This document shows positions 26,195-35,535 of a stretch of DNA of 64,000 bases, in pieces. This stretch comes from Stanieria sp964562685. GTDB taxonomy: Bacteria; Cyanobacteriota; Cyanobacteriia; Cyanobacteriales; Xenococcaceae. Position 1 is the stretch's first letter. Each line of letters begins with the position of its first letter. Location of the stretch: assembly GCA_964562685.1 (NCBI GenBank), contig CAZLUP010000010.1, positions 34,063-98,062 of the forward strand. Reading direction: 5' to 3'. Position numbers and translations under genes: made by a program. The notes below the pieces were generated by a model. That model saw nothing but the letters and a program-made list of their open reading frames with translations, did not search any database and was not told the DNA's origin.

Positions 26195-26509
26195 ATGTTG
26201 ACAAAAAATCGTAATACTTGGTCACCTGCTATCGATTTACAAGAAACAAAAACGGAGCTAGTTTTAAAAGTAGAAATTCCTGGAGTAAGAACTCAAGAAT
26301 TACAAGTTCATGTAGATTCGGAAGCAGTCATAATTAAAGGAGAACATACAGAAAGATACGATCAAGAAACTGATGATTATTTATGTCATGAACTCCATTA
26401 TGGTAAATTTGAACGAATTATTCCTTTACCAATGGCAGTATGTTATAAGAAATCCATCGCAGAATTAATCGATGGCATCTTAACAATAACGATGCCTAAA
26501 GTTTGCTAA
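26195..26509 (+). CDS. Small Hsp20/alpha-crystallin domain protein
   Basis: This 104-residue protein is almost only an alpha-crystallin domain: WSPAIDLQETKTELVLKVEI, PGVRTQELQVHV, YGKFERIIPLP and DGILTITMPK. Hsp20 chaperones bind unfolding proteins as oligomers. Compared with the usual length of about 145 residues it lacks the N-terminal arm and the C-terminal I-x-I tail, both used in oligomer assembly. It may therefore form smaller assemblies. GGAGG precedes the ATG. Confidence 0.9.
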   Translation: MLTKNRNTWSPAIDLQETKTELVLKVEIPGVRTQELQVHVDSEAVIIKGEHTERYDQETDDYLCHELHYGKFERIIPLPMAVCYKKSIAELIDGILTITMPKVC

Positions 26510-26710
26510 AAATTTGTCATAAATTTTTAGGTTATTTGAGTTTTTTGAATGTGGTTAAGTAAGAGTCTGGTTGGTATTTGATCGTAAATTTAAATAACTC
26601 CTCAGATTAGCAAAAAAAGAGTAATAATCGTCGGGATTTGGGTTAAACCACCAGTGTGAGAAGTTAAATTGCTTTAATAATTTAACTTGTAGTGGAGATT
26701 TATTTGGCAA

Positions 26711-26803
26711 TTAAGCATCAATTTGTTCTAAGCTGAGATAGAGAGAATGAACGTACTCTACAAATGCGCGGTCTTCTTCAGAATGTAACGAGCGATCGCT
26801 TAA
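26711..26803 (-). pseudogene. Possible 3' gene remnant
   Basis: One minus-strand frame reads LSDRSLHSEEDRAFVEYVHS then LYLSLEQIDA and stops, with protein-like composition. It is blocked upstream by a stop within ten bases. It looks like the tail of a lost gene in the 460-bp gap before argS, but I cannot name it. Confidence 0.3.
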
Positions 26804-26971
26804 ACCCAATCATTTAATCAGTCTAGAAAAAAAGTTTCTCTAAGTAGAGTAGGAATGATAAATTAAATCTTTACGCTGGAATAGAGTCACAGGTAAATAC
26901 TTGAGTTAAAAGCAGGTAAACCTAAGATTTGGACTAGATTCTTTGCTCTATCAGTTTCAAACTCTGATTTT

Positions 26972-28729
26972 ATGAATTCCCTACTCGAACAGCTTAAAAT
27001 ATCTGTTAGTCAAGCTTTGGTTGCTGCTTTTGGTGATGAGTTAGCTAATGTCGATCCTTTAGTTGCGGTTGCTAGCAATCCTAAATTTGGAGATTATCAA
27101 TCTAATGTGGCTTTATCGTTGGCTAAACAACTAAAACTACCACCAAGAGTGATCGCGGAAAAAATTATTGCTAACCTAGAAGTAGATGAAGTTTGTCAAA
27201 AGCCAGCCATAGCTGGTGCTGGTTTTATTAACTTTACAATCAAACCAGATTACCTTTCTACTCAACTAAGTTTAATTCAAACTGATCCACGCTTAGGAAT
27301 TGAACCAGTACCATCACCACAAAAAGTTATAGTAGATTTTTCCAGTCCCAATATTGCTAAAGAAATGCACGTAGGACATTTACGTTCTACCATTATTGGT
27401 GATGCGATAGCGAATGTGTTAGAATTTCGAGGACATGATGTCTTGCGGCTCAATCATGTAGGAGACTGGGGTACTCAGTTTGGGATGTTAATTGCTTACC
27501 TCAAAGAGGTTTATCCAGAGGCTTTAACTACTGCGGATGTTTTAGATTTAGGAGATTTAGTTAGTTTATACAAGAAAGCCAAAATCCGTTTTGATGAGGA
27601 TGAAGAGTTTAAAGAAAAGGCTAGAAACGAAGTAGTTAAATTACAAGCAGGAGATACTGAAAGTCGTCATGCTTGGCAATTACTTTGCGAACAATCTCGT
27701 CGAGAATTTCAGGTAATTTATGATTTATTAGATATTAAATTAACTGAGAGAGGAGAATCTTTTTATAATCCTTTTTTAGGAGATATTGTAGCTGAATTAG
27801 ACAAGCAAAGTTTATTGGAAGAAGATGCAGGTGCAAAATGTGTTTTCTTAGAAGGCTTTACTAATAAAGCAGGTGAACCTTTACCTTTAATTGTACAAAA
27901 ATCTGATGGTGGTTATAACTACGCAACTACAGATTTGGCTGCACTAAAATATCGTATCGAACAAGATGGTTCAGATCGAATTATTTATGTTACTGATGCG
28001 GGACAAAGTAATCATTTTGCAGCAGTATTTCAAGTAGCAAAAAAAGCTGGAATTTTACCCGAACAAGTAGAAGTTGTTCATGTACCTTTTGGATTAGTTT
28101 TAGGAGAAGACGGCAAAAAACTAAAAACTCGTTCTGGGGAAACAATTAAACTAAAAGAATTATTAGATGAAGCAATTATTCAAGCACGTCATGATTTAGA
28201 ATCTAGATTGCAAGAAGAGGGTAGAGAAGAAACAGCAGAGTTTATTAATCAAGTTGCTCAAACTGTTGGTATCAGTGCAGTAAAGTATGCAGATTTAAGT
28301 CAAAATCGGACTACCGATTACAAATTTAGCTATTCAAAAATGTTGGCTCTTCAAGGCAATACTGCACCTTATTTACTTTATGCTTATGTAAGAGTACAAG
28401 GTATTAGTCGTAAGGGTGAAATTGATTTTGAAAAATTAGGAACTGATACCAAAATTGTCTTAGCAGAATCAACAGAACTTGTCTTAGCTAAACATATTGT
28501 ACAGTTAGGAGAAATAATTCAAGAAGTTGAACGAGAATTATTACCTAATCGTTTGTGTTTATATATCTATGAACTTAGTCAAAAGTTCAATCAATTTTAT
28601 GAATCTTGTCCAATTCTACAAGTAGAAGAACCTTTGCGTACTTCAAGATTAATCTTAGCTAATTTGACTGCTCGTACTTTAAAATTAGGCTTATCTTTAC
28701 TGGGAATTTCTGTGGTTGAAAGGATGTAG
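26972..28729 (+). CDS. argS: Arginyl-tRNA synthetase
   Basis: This 585-residue class I synthetase charges tRNA-Arg. It has the N-terminal additional domain, the HIGH-like motif in SSPNIAKEMHVGHLRSTIIG, the lysine-rich loop GEDGKKLKTRSGET in place of a standard KMSK, and the C-terminal DALR-type anticodon-binding helices. Length is normal. It ends before a hairpin at 28800-28823 shared with the converging DUF2288 gene. Confidence 0.97.
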   Translation: MNSLLEQLKISVSQALVAAFGDELANVDPLVAVASNPKFGDYQSNVALSLAKQLKLPPRVIAEKIIANLEVDEVCQKPAIAGAGFINFTIKPDYLSTQLSLIQTDPRLGIEPVPSPQKVIVDFSSPNIAKEMHVGHLRSTIIGDAIANVLEFRGHDVLRLNHVGDWGTQFGMLIAYLKEVYPEALTTADVLDLGDLVSLYKKAKIRFDEDEEFKEKARNEVVKLQAGDTESRHAWQLLCEQSRREFQVIYDLLDIKLTERGESFYNPFLGDIVAELDKQSLLEEDAGAKCVFLEGFTNKAGEPLPLIVQKSDGGYNYATTDLAALKYRIEQDGSDRIIYVTDAGQSNHFAAVFQVAKKAGILPEQVEVVHVPFGLVLGEDGKKLKTRSGETIKLKELLDEAIIQARHDLESRLQEEGREETAEFINQVAQTVGISAVKYADLSQNRTTDYKFSYSKMLALQGNTAPYLLYAYVRVQGISRKGEIDFEKLGTDTKIVLAESTELVLAKHIVQLGEIIQEVERELLPNRLCLYIYELSQKFNQFYESCPILQVEEPLRTSRLILANLTARTLKLGLSLLGISVVERM

Positions 28730-28799
28730 TTTTTAACTGAGAAATTATTCTCTATTTTACTAAAACGACCAAATAAGATTAAGGAGAAAAAATTAGCAA

Positions 28800-28823
28800 A
28801 AGGGCGAAGAGTTATTCGCCCTT
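28800..28823. terminator. Hairpin between argS and DUF2288 gene
   Basis: AAGGGCGAA and TTCGCCCTT form a perfect 9-bp stem around GAGTTA, between convergent genes. It is likely a bidirectional terminator. Confidence 0.65.
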
Positions 28824-28833
28824 ACAATTCAAT

Positions 28834-29124
28834 CTAAATCTTTTCTTGAATTACAATAAAAGGCTGAATAATTAAAGTCAAAAACTGTTTATTAGGTTCA
28901 CCATTCCAGTTAGTTAATTGTTCTGAAGATGGTTTAGAAATTAATTGTTGTTCGATCCAACTACTTACAGCAATTGAATTATCTTGTGCGATCGCAGTTC
29001 CAACATCGAGAATATCTAATTCTTTTTTGACAACAATTACGACATCTCTTTTGGCGTGAGGTAATAAATCTTGCCAATTGATTTCTGCTAAATCATCGTT
29101 TAATCTATCCTTAAGTTCTTGCAT
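28834..29124 (-). CDS. DUF2288 family protein
   Basis: The 96-residue soluble protein contains INWQDLLPHAKRDVVIVV, LDILDVGTAIAQDNSIAVSS and WIEQQLISKPS, matching my recollection of the DUF2288 family. The function is unknown. It stands alone between argS (convergent) and a 510-bp non-coding stretch with repeats. Confidence 0.78.
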   Translation of the reverse strand: MQELKDRLNDDLAEINWQDLLPHAKRDVVIVVKKELDILDVGTAIAQDNSIAVSSWIEQQLISKPSSEQLTNWNGEPNKQFLTLIIQPFIVIQEKI

Positions 29125-29634
29125 TTGTTATAAAGTTTTATTAAACTGCTCGGTAGTTTGATTAATCCTGAAACTAAATCGGATAATTTACAAGTTATGC
29201 TCTTTTAAAAAATTGTTCTTTTATAAGTTACAGAGAGTACATATAATTTATTGATTTGCTCTGTTCATGTGTAAAACAAAGAAGAGAATATTTTTCACAA
29301 ATTAACACTAAATCAAAAATGTTGATCATGGATAATCAGCGTAAAGCAATTAAGTACATAGGCAGAATCAATTACACCAAACAATAGTTCATAGTTCATA
29401 GTTCAAAATCAAACTGATAACTGGTGAGTGATGGCTATTTTCTGTTCTTGGTTTTTTTTTATTCACCAGTGTATTTAATTTTGCATTACTACTTAATTGA
29501 TATTTCCCTTCCGTATCAACAATCAAAAAATCTTGCTGATTATTCATTGTTAATTGCTATCAACTATCAACAAAAAACACCACCAAACAATAACTTCATC
29601 CGCGTTCATCTGTGGACATTTTTTTACGCCCGTT
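29125..29634. other. Intergenic region with dispersed repeat debris
   Basis: About 510 bp without a credible gene. It includes a tandem GTTCATA repeat near 29388-29404. From about 29551 to 29616 there is a partial copy of the 210-bp repeat family (ATCAACAAAAAACACCACCA, then the GCGTTCATCTGTGGAC end) in the same orientation as the copy at 40691-40900. Confidence 0.6.
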
Positions 29635-30411
29635 TTACTCAGGAAACTTATGCTCTTGAACATCTTTAGCAAAATCTTTGACTGCATTAGTAATAACTTG
29701 TCTTAAATCGAGATAAGACTTAGCAAAAGGTGGTAAACGATCTGATAAACCCAACAAATCCGCCGTAACCAAGACTTGTCCATCACATTTTACACCAGCA
29801 CCAATGCCAATTGTAGGAATAGTAAGTTCTGCTGTAATTGTCGCTGCCAATTCAGAAGGAATATGTTCTAAAATAATCGCAAAAGCTCCTGCTCTTTCTA
29901 AAGCGATCGCTTCATCAATAATTCGATTTGCTTCTTCGACAGTTTTTCCTTGCTGTTGATAACCAAGGCGACGAACAGATTGAGGAGTTAAACCAACGTG
30001 TCCCATTACAGGAATACCGATCGCAGTCAGTTCAGCTACAGTATTAACAATACGAGGACTTCCCCCTTCAATTTTAACCGCACTTACTCCTGCTTCTTTT
30101 AAAACTCTTCCTGCCGAATGAATAGCTTGAGAAACACTTTCTTGATAACTTAAAAACGGTAAATCGCAGACCACTAAAGCCCTCTTTACCCCTCGACTCA
30201 CTGCTTTAGCATGATGAATCATTTCCTCAAGGCTAACAGGTAAAGTCGTACTATGTCCCAAAGCTACCATTGCCAAAGAATCACCTACTAAAATCAAATC
30301 TATTCCTGCCTCATCCAAGACTTTAGCAAGCAGATAATCCCAAGCAGTCAGACTAACAATAGTACGCCCTTGTTGTTTCCATTTCTGGAGTTGTTGAATT
30401 GTAATAGCCAT
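29635..30411 (-). CDS. panB: Ketopantoate hydroxymethyltransferase
   Basis: This 258-residue enzyme makes ketopantoate from alpha-ketoisovalerate and methylene-tetrahydrofolate for pantothenate and CoA. Motifs are VSLTAWDYLLAKVLDEAGID, ILVGDSLAMVALGHSTTLPV, VKIEGGSPRIV, GHVGLTPQSV and PTIGIGAGVKCDGQVLV. Length and motifs are complete. It is divergent from the GatD-like gene. Confidence 0.96.
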   Translation of the reverse strand: MAITIQQLQKWKQQGRTIVSLTAWDYLLAKVLDEAGIDLILVGDSLAMVALGHSTTLPVSLEEMIHHAKAVSRGVKRALVVCDLPFLSYQESVSQAIHSAGRVLKEAGVSAVKIEGGSPRIVNTVAELTAIGIPVMGHVGLTPQSVRRLGYQQQGKTVEEANRIIDEAIALERAGAFAIILEHIPSELAATITAELTIPTIGIGAGVKCDGQVLVTADLLGLSDRLPPFAKSYLDLRQVITNAVKDFAKDVQEHKFPE

Positions 30412-30503
30412 ATAAAAAGATAAGTCTGGTAACTGATATTTTGTTAGCTACATTTTGATTGTAGAGGTTAAACTAAATTCTTGATTTGTGGGAATTTGGG
30501 TAA

Positions 30504-31301
30504 ATGATGGAATTGACAATTGGCTGGCTTTATCCTAACTTAATGAGTACCTACGGCGATCGCGGTAATGTAATTTGTTTGCAACGGCGTTGTCAATGGC
30601 GAGGTATCCAAGCAAAGATTTTACCTCTAGATCGTCAAACAGATGCAGAGCAATTTAAACAAGTAGATCTCATTGTTGGTGGAGGCGCACAAGATCGTCA
30701 ACAAGAAATTGTCATGCGCGACTTAAAAGGAAAGAAAGCCGAAGCTCTAAGATCTAAACTAGAATCTGGTACACCTGGAGTATTTACTTGTGGTTCACCG
30801 CAACTGTTGGGACATTATTATGAACCAGCTTTGGGACAAAAAATAGAAGGTTTAGGATTATTAGATTTAGTCAGTAAGCATCCTGGCATTGATGCTAAAC
30901 GTTGTATTGGTAATGTAGTTTTTGAAATTACTGCTTCTCCTTTAGCAGAAGACTTAAAAACTAGTTTAGGTACTCAACCTCTAGTAATTGGGTTTGAAAA
31001 TCACGGCGGCAGAACCTATTTAAATAATGTTGCACCATTAGGCAAAGTAATCAAAGGTTATGGTAATAATGGAGAAGATGGCACAGAAGGAGCATTCTAC
31101 CGAAACGCGATCGCTACCTATTCTCATGGGCCATTGTTACCAAAAAATCCTTTTCTAGCTGATTGGTTGATTAAAACTTCCTTGCAACAAAAATATCAAC
31201 AAGAAATTTCTTTGACTAAATTAGAAGACAACCTAGCTGTTGCAGCCCGTAAAGCAATATTGCAACGTCTAGATTTATCTAACATCAATGCAACAATTTA
31301 G
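30504..31301 (+). CDS. GatD-like class I glutamine amidotransferase
   Basis: The 265-residue protein begins ELTIGWLYPNLMSTYGDRGN and has the nucleophile-elbow region GVFTCGSPQLLGHYYEPALG with Cys at about residue 94, and a later histidine in ATYSHGPLLPKNP. This is the GatD pattern: the subunit that supplies ammonia to a MurT ligase for amidating lipid II glutamate, related to CobB/CobQ amidotransferases. No murT-like gene is adjacent. The start could be the ATG at 30504 or the next codon (30507). Confidence 0.82.
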   Translation: MMELTIGWLYPNLMSTYGDRGNVICLQRRCQWRGIQAKILPLDRQTDAEQFKQVDLIVGGGAQDRQQEIVMRDLKGKKAEALRSKLESGTPGVFTCGSPQLLGHYYEPALGQKIEGLGLLDLVSKHPGIDAKRCIGNVVFEITASPLAEDLKTSLGTQPLVIGFENHGGRTYLNNVAPLGKVIKGYGNNGEDGTEGAFYRNAIATYSHGPLLPKNPFLADWLIKTSLQQKYQQEISLTKLEDNLAVAARKAILQRLDLSNINATI

Positions 31302-31412
31302 TTGATTGTTATAAATCTTTGCCATCCTTGCGTGCAATGCAACGCAATTTGTCTTAAGATTGGCAATTATTAACCATGCAATGCAATTAAACAAAAAGTT
31401 GCAACCAGAATC

Positions 31413-32240
31413 ATGACTGGAAGAGTATTAGATAATAGTTCTGCTGGCATTCTGATTTTAATTATTCCCGTCGCCTTCGTGGTGCTGGTTTTGTATAAGT
31501 TTTGGCTAGTTCTATTAATCTTAGCCCTATTAATTGTTGCTTGGAAAACTTGGCAAAATTATCAATGGGCAAAATGGTCTGAACAAGTTAATCCTTATTT
31601 TAATCAATTAGTTAGGGATAACAAAGGTTATTTGACCCCCTTAGATTTGTCCTTAGTGGCAAATCTTACTTCAAGAAGTGCCAAAGTTTTCCTAGAACGC
31701 AAAGCCGATGAATACGGTGTTGCCCCTAAACAGGTTCAAGACAAAGGCGTAGTTTACTATTTTCCTACAGCTAGCGCGCTTGGTCGAATTTTTGACGATA
31801 GCGAACCTTTTGGTGATTTTGATGATGATGAGGAAGACACTTCACCTACACCGCAATTAGTTAGTGCTGTATCTGCTAGTAAACCACCAACTAAATCTCT
31901 GTTTCGAGAATTAGCAGAACAAAAAGCCAAACAAGAACAAAACCAAACTACTACTCAAGTAGAACTAGAACCATCTACTTCTGCTGAATCAACCAAGGTA
32001 GATGCTCCTATGCCAGCAGCAACTGCAACCGAACCCCAAGATTCAGCAACCACCACAGAACAATCTAGCTTAAGTTTATCTCAAGCAGATTTATCTGATC
32101 GTCTAGAAGTTCACTCTAGCACCGTCGGCAGGCGTAAAAGTCAACCTGACTTTCCTGAATGGAGTCAAAGTCGAGATCCCGAAGGAATTGCTTGGCGATA
32201 TTTAGAAGAAGAACAAATCTTTGTTCCACTAGAAACTTAG
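31413..32240 (+). CDS. Membrane-anchored hypothetical protein, cyanobacterial
   Basis: The 275-residue protein has two adjacent N-terminal membrane segments (ILILIIPVAFVVLVLYKFW, LVLLILALLIVAWKTW), then a basic helical region that looks like a small winged-helix (YLTPLDLSLVANLTSRSAKV, FLERKADEYGV). A long low-complexity acidic and Thr/Ser/Gln-rich stretch follows, and it ends with PEGIAWRYLEEEQIFVPLE. I recognise no named family. It is followed by a hairpin at 32258-32277. Confidence 0.65.
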   Translation: MTGRVLDNSSAGILILIIPVAFVVLVLYKFWLVLLILALLIVAWKTWQNYQWAKWSEQVNPYFNQLVRDNKGYLTPLDLSLVANLTSRSAKVFLERKADEYGVAPKQVQDKGVVYYFPTASALGRIFDDSEPFGDFDDDEEDTSPTPQLVSAVSASKPPTKSLFRELAEQKAKQEQNQTTTQVELEPSTSAESTKVDAPMPAATATEPQDSATTTEQSSLSLSQADLSDRLEVHSSTVGRRKSQPDFPEWSQSRDPEGIAWRYLEEEQIFVPLET

Positions 32241-32257
32241 TAGAACGAAAACTATTA

Positions 32258-32277
32258 GGGCGTAGCGTGCTACGTCC
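32258..32277. terminator. Hairpin between two convergent genes
   Basis: GGGCGTAGC and GCTACGTCC form a 9-bp stem with one G-T pair around a 2-nt loop. It lies between the hypothetical membrane gene and the DUF3593 gene. Confidence 0.55.
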
Positions 32278-32281
32278 ATAC

Positions 32282-32581
32282 CTATTTATTTGTTATTTGC
32301 TTCTGTCGGTTGAGAATTGCCTGACGAAAACCCAAAACGACCAAAATATTGGAAAGAGTTAAAAATGCTTCTGCACTGCCATGTAACCAATCAACATTAG
32401 CTAAGGCTTTGCCGTAATGAACCTTAGCATAAATCCCAGCAGGAATAGTGACTCCCACAAACACTAGCAACATATAAAAGCCAATTAAAGCCAAACGAGG
32501 AGTTTTTTGCGATCGCGTCAGAAACCAGAGAAAACCAAGATAAGGAAACAGCGACAGAGCAAATAAACTATCTTTATTCAT
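32282..32581 (-). CDS. DUF3593 membrane protein
   Basis: The 99-residue protein has three hydrophobic segments (LFALSLFPYLGFLWFL, LALIGFYMLLVFVGVTIPAG, FLTLSNILVVLGF) and the conserved stretch YAKVHYGKALANVDWLHGSA. It matches the DUF3593 family, which pairs with DUF2499 in cyanobacteria and chloroplasts. It lies 3 nt after the DUF2499 gene, so the two form an operon. Confidence 0.82.
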   Translation of the reverse strand: MNKDSLFALSLFPYLGFLWFLTRSQKTPRLALIGFYMLLVFVGVTIPAGIYAKVHYGKALANVDWLHGSAEAFLTLSNILVVLGFRQAILNRQKQITNK

Positions 32582-32584
32582 TGA

Positions 32585-32887
32585 TTATTGATTTTGTAAA
32601 GAAGAACGCCAAATCCACCAAGCAGCTAAACAGAGAGTACAGTTTCCGATCACTGTTGTGCTTGCTTGCAGAGTTACTAACCATTGAAACGATGGTAAAT
32701 TATCAAAGAAATGCCAAGTACAAGCACACATGGCACTAATTAGGGCTGGTAACATCGCAAGTGATAAACCATACCAATATTTTTCTCCTGTAATCTCTCC
32801 ATATCGCCAAATAAACCAGATTGCTGCTATCCATTCGATGACGCTAGAGACATGAATTATCCAAGTGGGAATTGAAAGAGCGTGCAT
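32585..32887 (-). CDS. DUF2499 (Ycf49-like) membrane protein
   Basis: The 100-residue protein starts MHALSIPTWIIHVSSVIEWI and contains MLPALISAMCACTWHFFDN, matching the DUF2499/Ycf49-like family. It has three membrane helices. Homologues are restricted to oxygenic phototrophs, which suggests a thylakoid role, but the function is not established. It is operonic with DUF3593. Confidence 0.82.
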   Translation of the reverse strand: MHALSIPTWIIHVSSVIEWIAAIWFIWRYGEITGEKYWYGLSLAMLPALISAMCACTWHFFDNLPSFQWLVTLQASTTVIGNCTLCLAAWWIWRSSLQNQ

Positions 32888-32970
32888 TTTTCAGTTACCA
32901 GTTATCAGTTATTAATGTTTATTAATGTTCCTTTTCTCCTTTTCTCCCCCTCTCCTCATCCCTTAATCCA

Positions 32971-33948
32971 TTATTTGCCCCTACTCTGACGATATTGTTC
33001 CAACCATTGAATTACTTGTTTTCCCAAGTTTACATTGTTGAGGCGGTCTATTTCTCTAATTCCTGTGGGACTAGTAACATTAACCTCAGTCAGATAACCA
33101 CCAATCACATCAATGCCAACAAAATATAAACCATCTGCTAGTAGTTTGGGAGCAATAATTTTGCAGATTTCTTGTTCTCTTTTTGTAATTTCTGTTCGAG
33201 CAACTCTACCACCTACTGCCATGTTGCCCCGAAATTCATTACCAGTCGGAATCCGATTAACCGCCCCAATCGGTTCACCATTGAGTAAGATAATCCTTTT
33301 ATCTCCTTCTTTGGCTGCTGGTAAATACTCCTGTACCATGATAGGTTCTCGTCCTTGTTTGGTACTAATTTCAATCAAAGAGTTAAAATTGCGATCGCCT
33401 GACTCTAGAAATAAAATTCCTTCTCCTGCTTTACCTCCTAATGGTTTTAAAACTGCTCTTTGTTTGGTTTCCAAAAATTTGGCAATCACAGATTTATCTT
33501 GACTGACAATAGTTTCAGGAATTACGGTGGGAAACTGAAGCGCGTACATTTTTTCATTAGCCGTTCTTAAACCGTGGTGAGAATTAATCACCAAAGTTTT
33601 GTTGGGATCGATTAAGTCCAAGATATAAGTAGCATACAAATAAGGAATAGTTACGGGCGGATCGGTACGCATAAAAACTGCATCCATCTCTTCTAAACAA
33701 GTTAGCAGACTATTTCCTACTTGATACCAATCACGCTCTACTTGCCACAATCCATCAACTAATTTGACAGGTTTCAACTCCAATAAAGAAAGTCTTGCCC
33801 AAGCTTTCCCCTCAATAATTGATAAGCTATCCGCTTGAGTGATCCAAACTTGATGACCTAAAATTTGGGCTGCCTCCATGATGGCGACGCTAGTATCGTG
33901 TCCAGGATCGAGTTTCGAGATGGGGTCAATAATAAATGCTAATTTCAC
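32971..33948 (-). CDS. gshB: Glutathione synthetase
   Basis: This 325-residue ATP-grasp ligase joins glycine to gamma-glutamylcysteine. Visible motifs are KLAFIIDPISKLDPGHDTS, the substrate loop DAVFMRTDPPVTIPYLYAT, the ATP-grasp KPLGGKAGEGILFLESGD and the C-terminal VGIDVIGGYLTEVNVTSPTG. It lies 15 nt downstream of the glutaredoxin gene on the same strand, so glutathione production and use are coupled in one operon. Confidence 0.96.
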   Translation of the reverse strand: MKLAFIIDPISKLDPGHDTSVAIMEAAQILGHQVWITQADSLSIIEGKAWARLSLLELKPVKLVDGLWQVERDWYQVGNSLLTCLEEMDAVFMRTDPPVTIPYLYATYILDLIDPNKTLVINSHHGLRTANEKMYALQFPTVIPETIVSQDKSVIAKFLETKQRAVLKPLGGKAGEGILFLESGDRNFNSLIEISTKQGREPIMVQEYLPAAKEGDKRIILLNGEPIGAVNRIPTGNEFRGNMAVGGRVARTEITKREQEICKIIAPKLLADGLYFVGIDVIGGYLTEVNVTSPTGIREIDRLNNVNLGKQVIQWLEQYRQSRGK

Positions 33949-33963
33949 GCCCTATTTCCTTTT

Positions 33964-34233
33964 TTATGCTGCACTGCCTTCAAGCAGAGGGTCTAATTCA
34001 CCTTGACTTTCTAAGTCATAAAGATCGTCACAACCACCAACATGGCGATCATCTATAAAAATTTGGGGTAAGCTTCTTCTACCCGACGCTCGTTGTGCCA
34101 TTTGATCTCTGGCATCTTCGTCACCATCAATACAATATTCGGTATATTCGACTCCTTTACGATCTAATAAGGCTTTAGCACGGATACAGAAAGGACATCG
34201 ACTCCAAGTGTAAATTTCTACTGTTGCTGTCAT
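33964..34233 (-). CDS. grxC: Glutaredoxin 3-type
   Basis: The 89-residue dithiol glutaredoxin has the active site YTWSRCPFCIRAKALL (CPFC), the cis-proline region SGRRSLPQIFIDDRHVGG and GCDDLYDLESQGELD. It reduces disulfides with glutathione. It is the first gene of a grxC-gshB operon, separated from upstream cysK by a perfect hairpin. Confidence 0.95.
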   Translation of the reverse strand: MTATVEIYTWSRCPFCIRAKALLDRKGVEYTEYCIDGDEDARDQMAQRASGRRSLPQIFIDDRHVGGCDDLYDLESQGELDPLLEGSAA

Positions 34234-34311
34234 GGTGAGTTTGATTGTTAAGTAATGTTACTTTAATCTTTATACCGCATTTATTTTAAACGTTGTTAAT
34301 AGTTGATAATT

Positions 34312-34339
34312 GTAAAGACGCGATAGCTCGCGTCTTTAC
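34312..34339 (-). terminator. Perfect 28-nt hairpin after cysK
   Basis: The arms GTAAAGACGCGA and TCGCGTCTTTAC give a perfect 12-bp stem with a 4-nt TAGC loop. The hairpin begins 6 nt beyond the cysK stop and separates it from grxC. Confidence 0.7.
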
Positions 34340-34344
34340 TAGCT

Positions 34345-35307
34345 TCAAACTTGTAGTGCTGATTTTTCTTCTTCTAAATCTTGAAATAAAGGTGTACTAA
34401 GATAACGTTCGCCAAAGCTTGGTTGAATCATCACAATCAGCTTGCCAGCATTTTCAGGACGTTTACCTACTTTAATTGCTGCATAAAGGGCAGCCCCAGA
34501 GGAAATACCTGATAAAATACCTTCTTCTCTAGCCAAACGACGGCTATAGTTAAAAGCTTCTTCATTGGTAACGGTAATCACTTCATCGATCAGATCTAAA
34601 TTCAGCACTTCAGGCACAAAACCTGCCCCAATTCCTTGAATTTTGTGAGAACCAGCATTACCACCAGAAAGTACAGGGCTGCCAGTTGGTTCAACTGCGA
34701 TCGCTTTAAATTCTGGTTTTCTGGGTTTAATTACTTCTGCTACTCCTGTAATCGTTCCACCTGTACCTACTCCAGCAATGAGAATATCAACTTCGCCATC
34801 AGTGTCTGTCCAAATTTCTTCGGCGGTAGTTAAGCGGTGAATTTCTGGATTGGCTGGATTATTGAATTGTTGCAGCATATAAGCATTGGGAATAGTGTCT
34901 ACTAATTCTGCTGCTTTGCTAATCGCCCCTTTCATACCGTCTTTAGCAGGCGTTAATTCTAATTTTGCCCCATATCCTTTGAGCATTAGTCTTCTTTCTA
35001 AGCTCATACTTTCGGGCATAGTTAAAATTAATTGATATCCTTTAGCTGCTGCTGCCATTGCCAAAGCAATTCCCGTGTTGCCTGAAGTTGGTTCAACTAA
35101 AATTGTCCGTCCTGGAAAAATTAAACCTGCTTTTTCAGCAGCATTAATCATGTTCACTCCAATGCGGTCTTTAACTGAAGCTGCGGGATTCATGCTTTCT
35201 AATTTAACGACGATTTGCGCCAAACACCCTTCACTAAAAGGAATTCTATTTAAGCGTACTAGAGGAGTGCGACCAACCAGTTCAGTAATATTGTTAGCAA
35301 TACGCAT
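34345..35307 (-). CDS. cysK: Cysteine synthase A (O-acetylserine sulfhydrylase)
   Basis: This 320-residue PLP enzyme makes cysteine from O-acetylserine and sulfide. It shows the PLP lysine in SMNPAASVKDRIGVNMI, the substrate loop EPTSGNTGIALAMAAAA, the phosphate-binding AGVGTGGTITGVAEV and the C-terminal LSGISSGAALYAA. Length is normal. It lies just upstream of the glutathione operon, which uses its product. Confidence 0.96.
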   Translation of the reverse strand: MRIANNITELVGRTPLVRLNRIPFSEGCLAQIVVKLESMNPAASVKDRIGVNMINAAEKAGLIFPGRTILVEPTSGNTGIALAMAAAAKGYQLILTMPESMSLERRLMLKGYGAKLELTPAKDGMKGAISKAAELVDTIPNAYMLQQFNNPANPEIHRLTTAEEIWTDTDGEVDILIAGVGTGGTITGVAEVIKPRKPEFKAIAVEPTGSPVLSGGNAGSHKIQGIGAGFVPEVLNLDLIDEVITVTNEEAFNYSRRLAREEGILSGISSGAALYAAIKVGKRPENAGKLIVMIQPSFGERYLSTPLFQDLEEEKSALQV

Positions 35308-35535
35308 ATCAAAATCTTGGTGATTGTTTGTGAAAAAAAGACTGTACTTTATTTTTAATTATTTAAGGCTTGATTACCATTCCAACTAAAATTTCTTACT
35401 TGATTTTAGAATTATGGTTGTTCTGTAAACTGGTAAAAAATACCGCATTTACGACAATAGCTTGACAAATTAGAATTATTTTCTTGAAATTGAGATGGAA
35501 ACAATTTTGGCAATTGCTATCAAAAAGCTTCTGAA

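Noticed and set aside
29424..29669. 81-aa plus-strand ORF
   Set aside because: It runs through repeat debris and into the antisense of panB.
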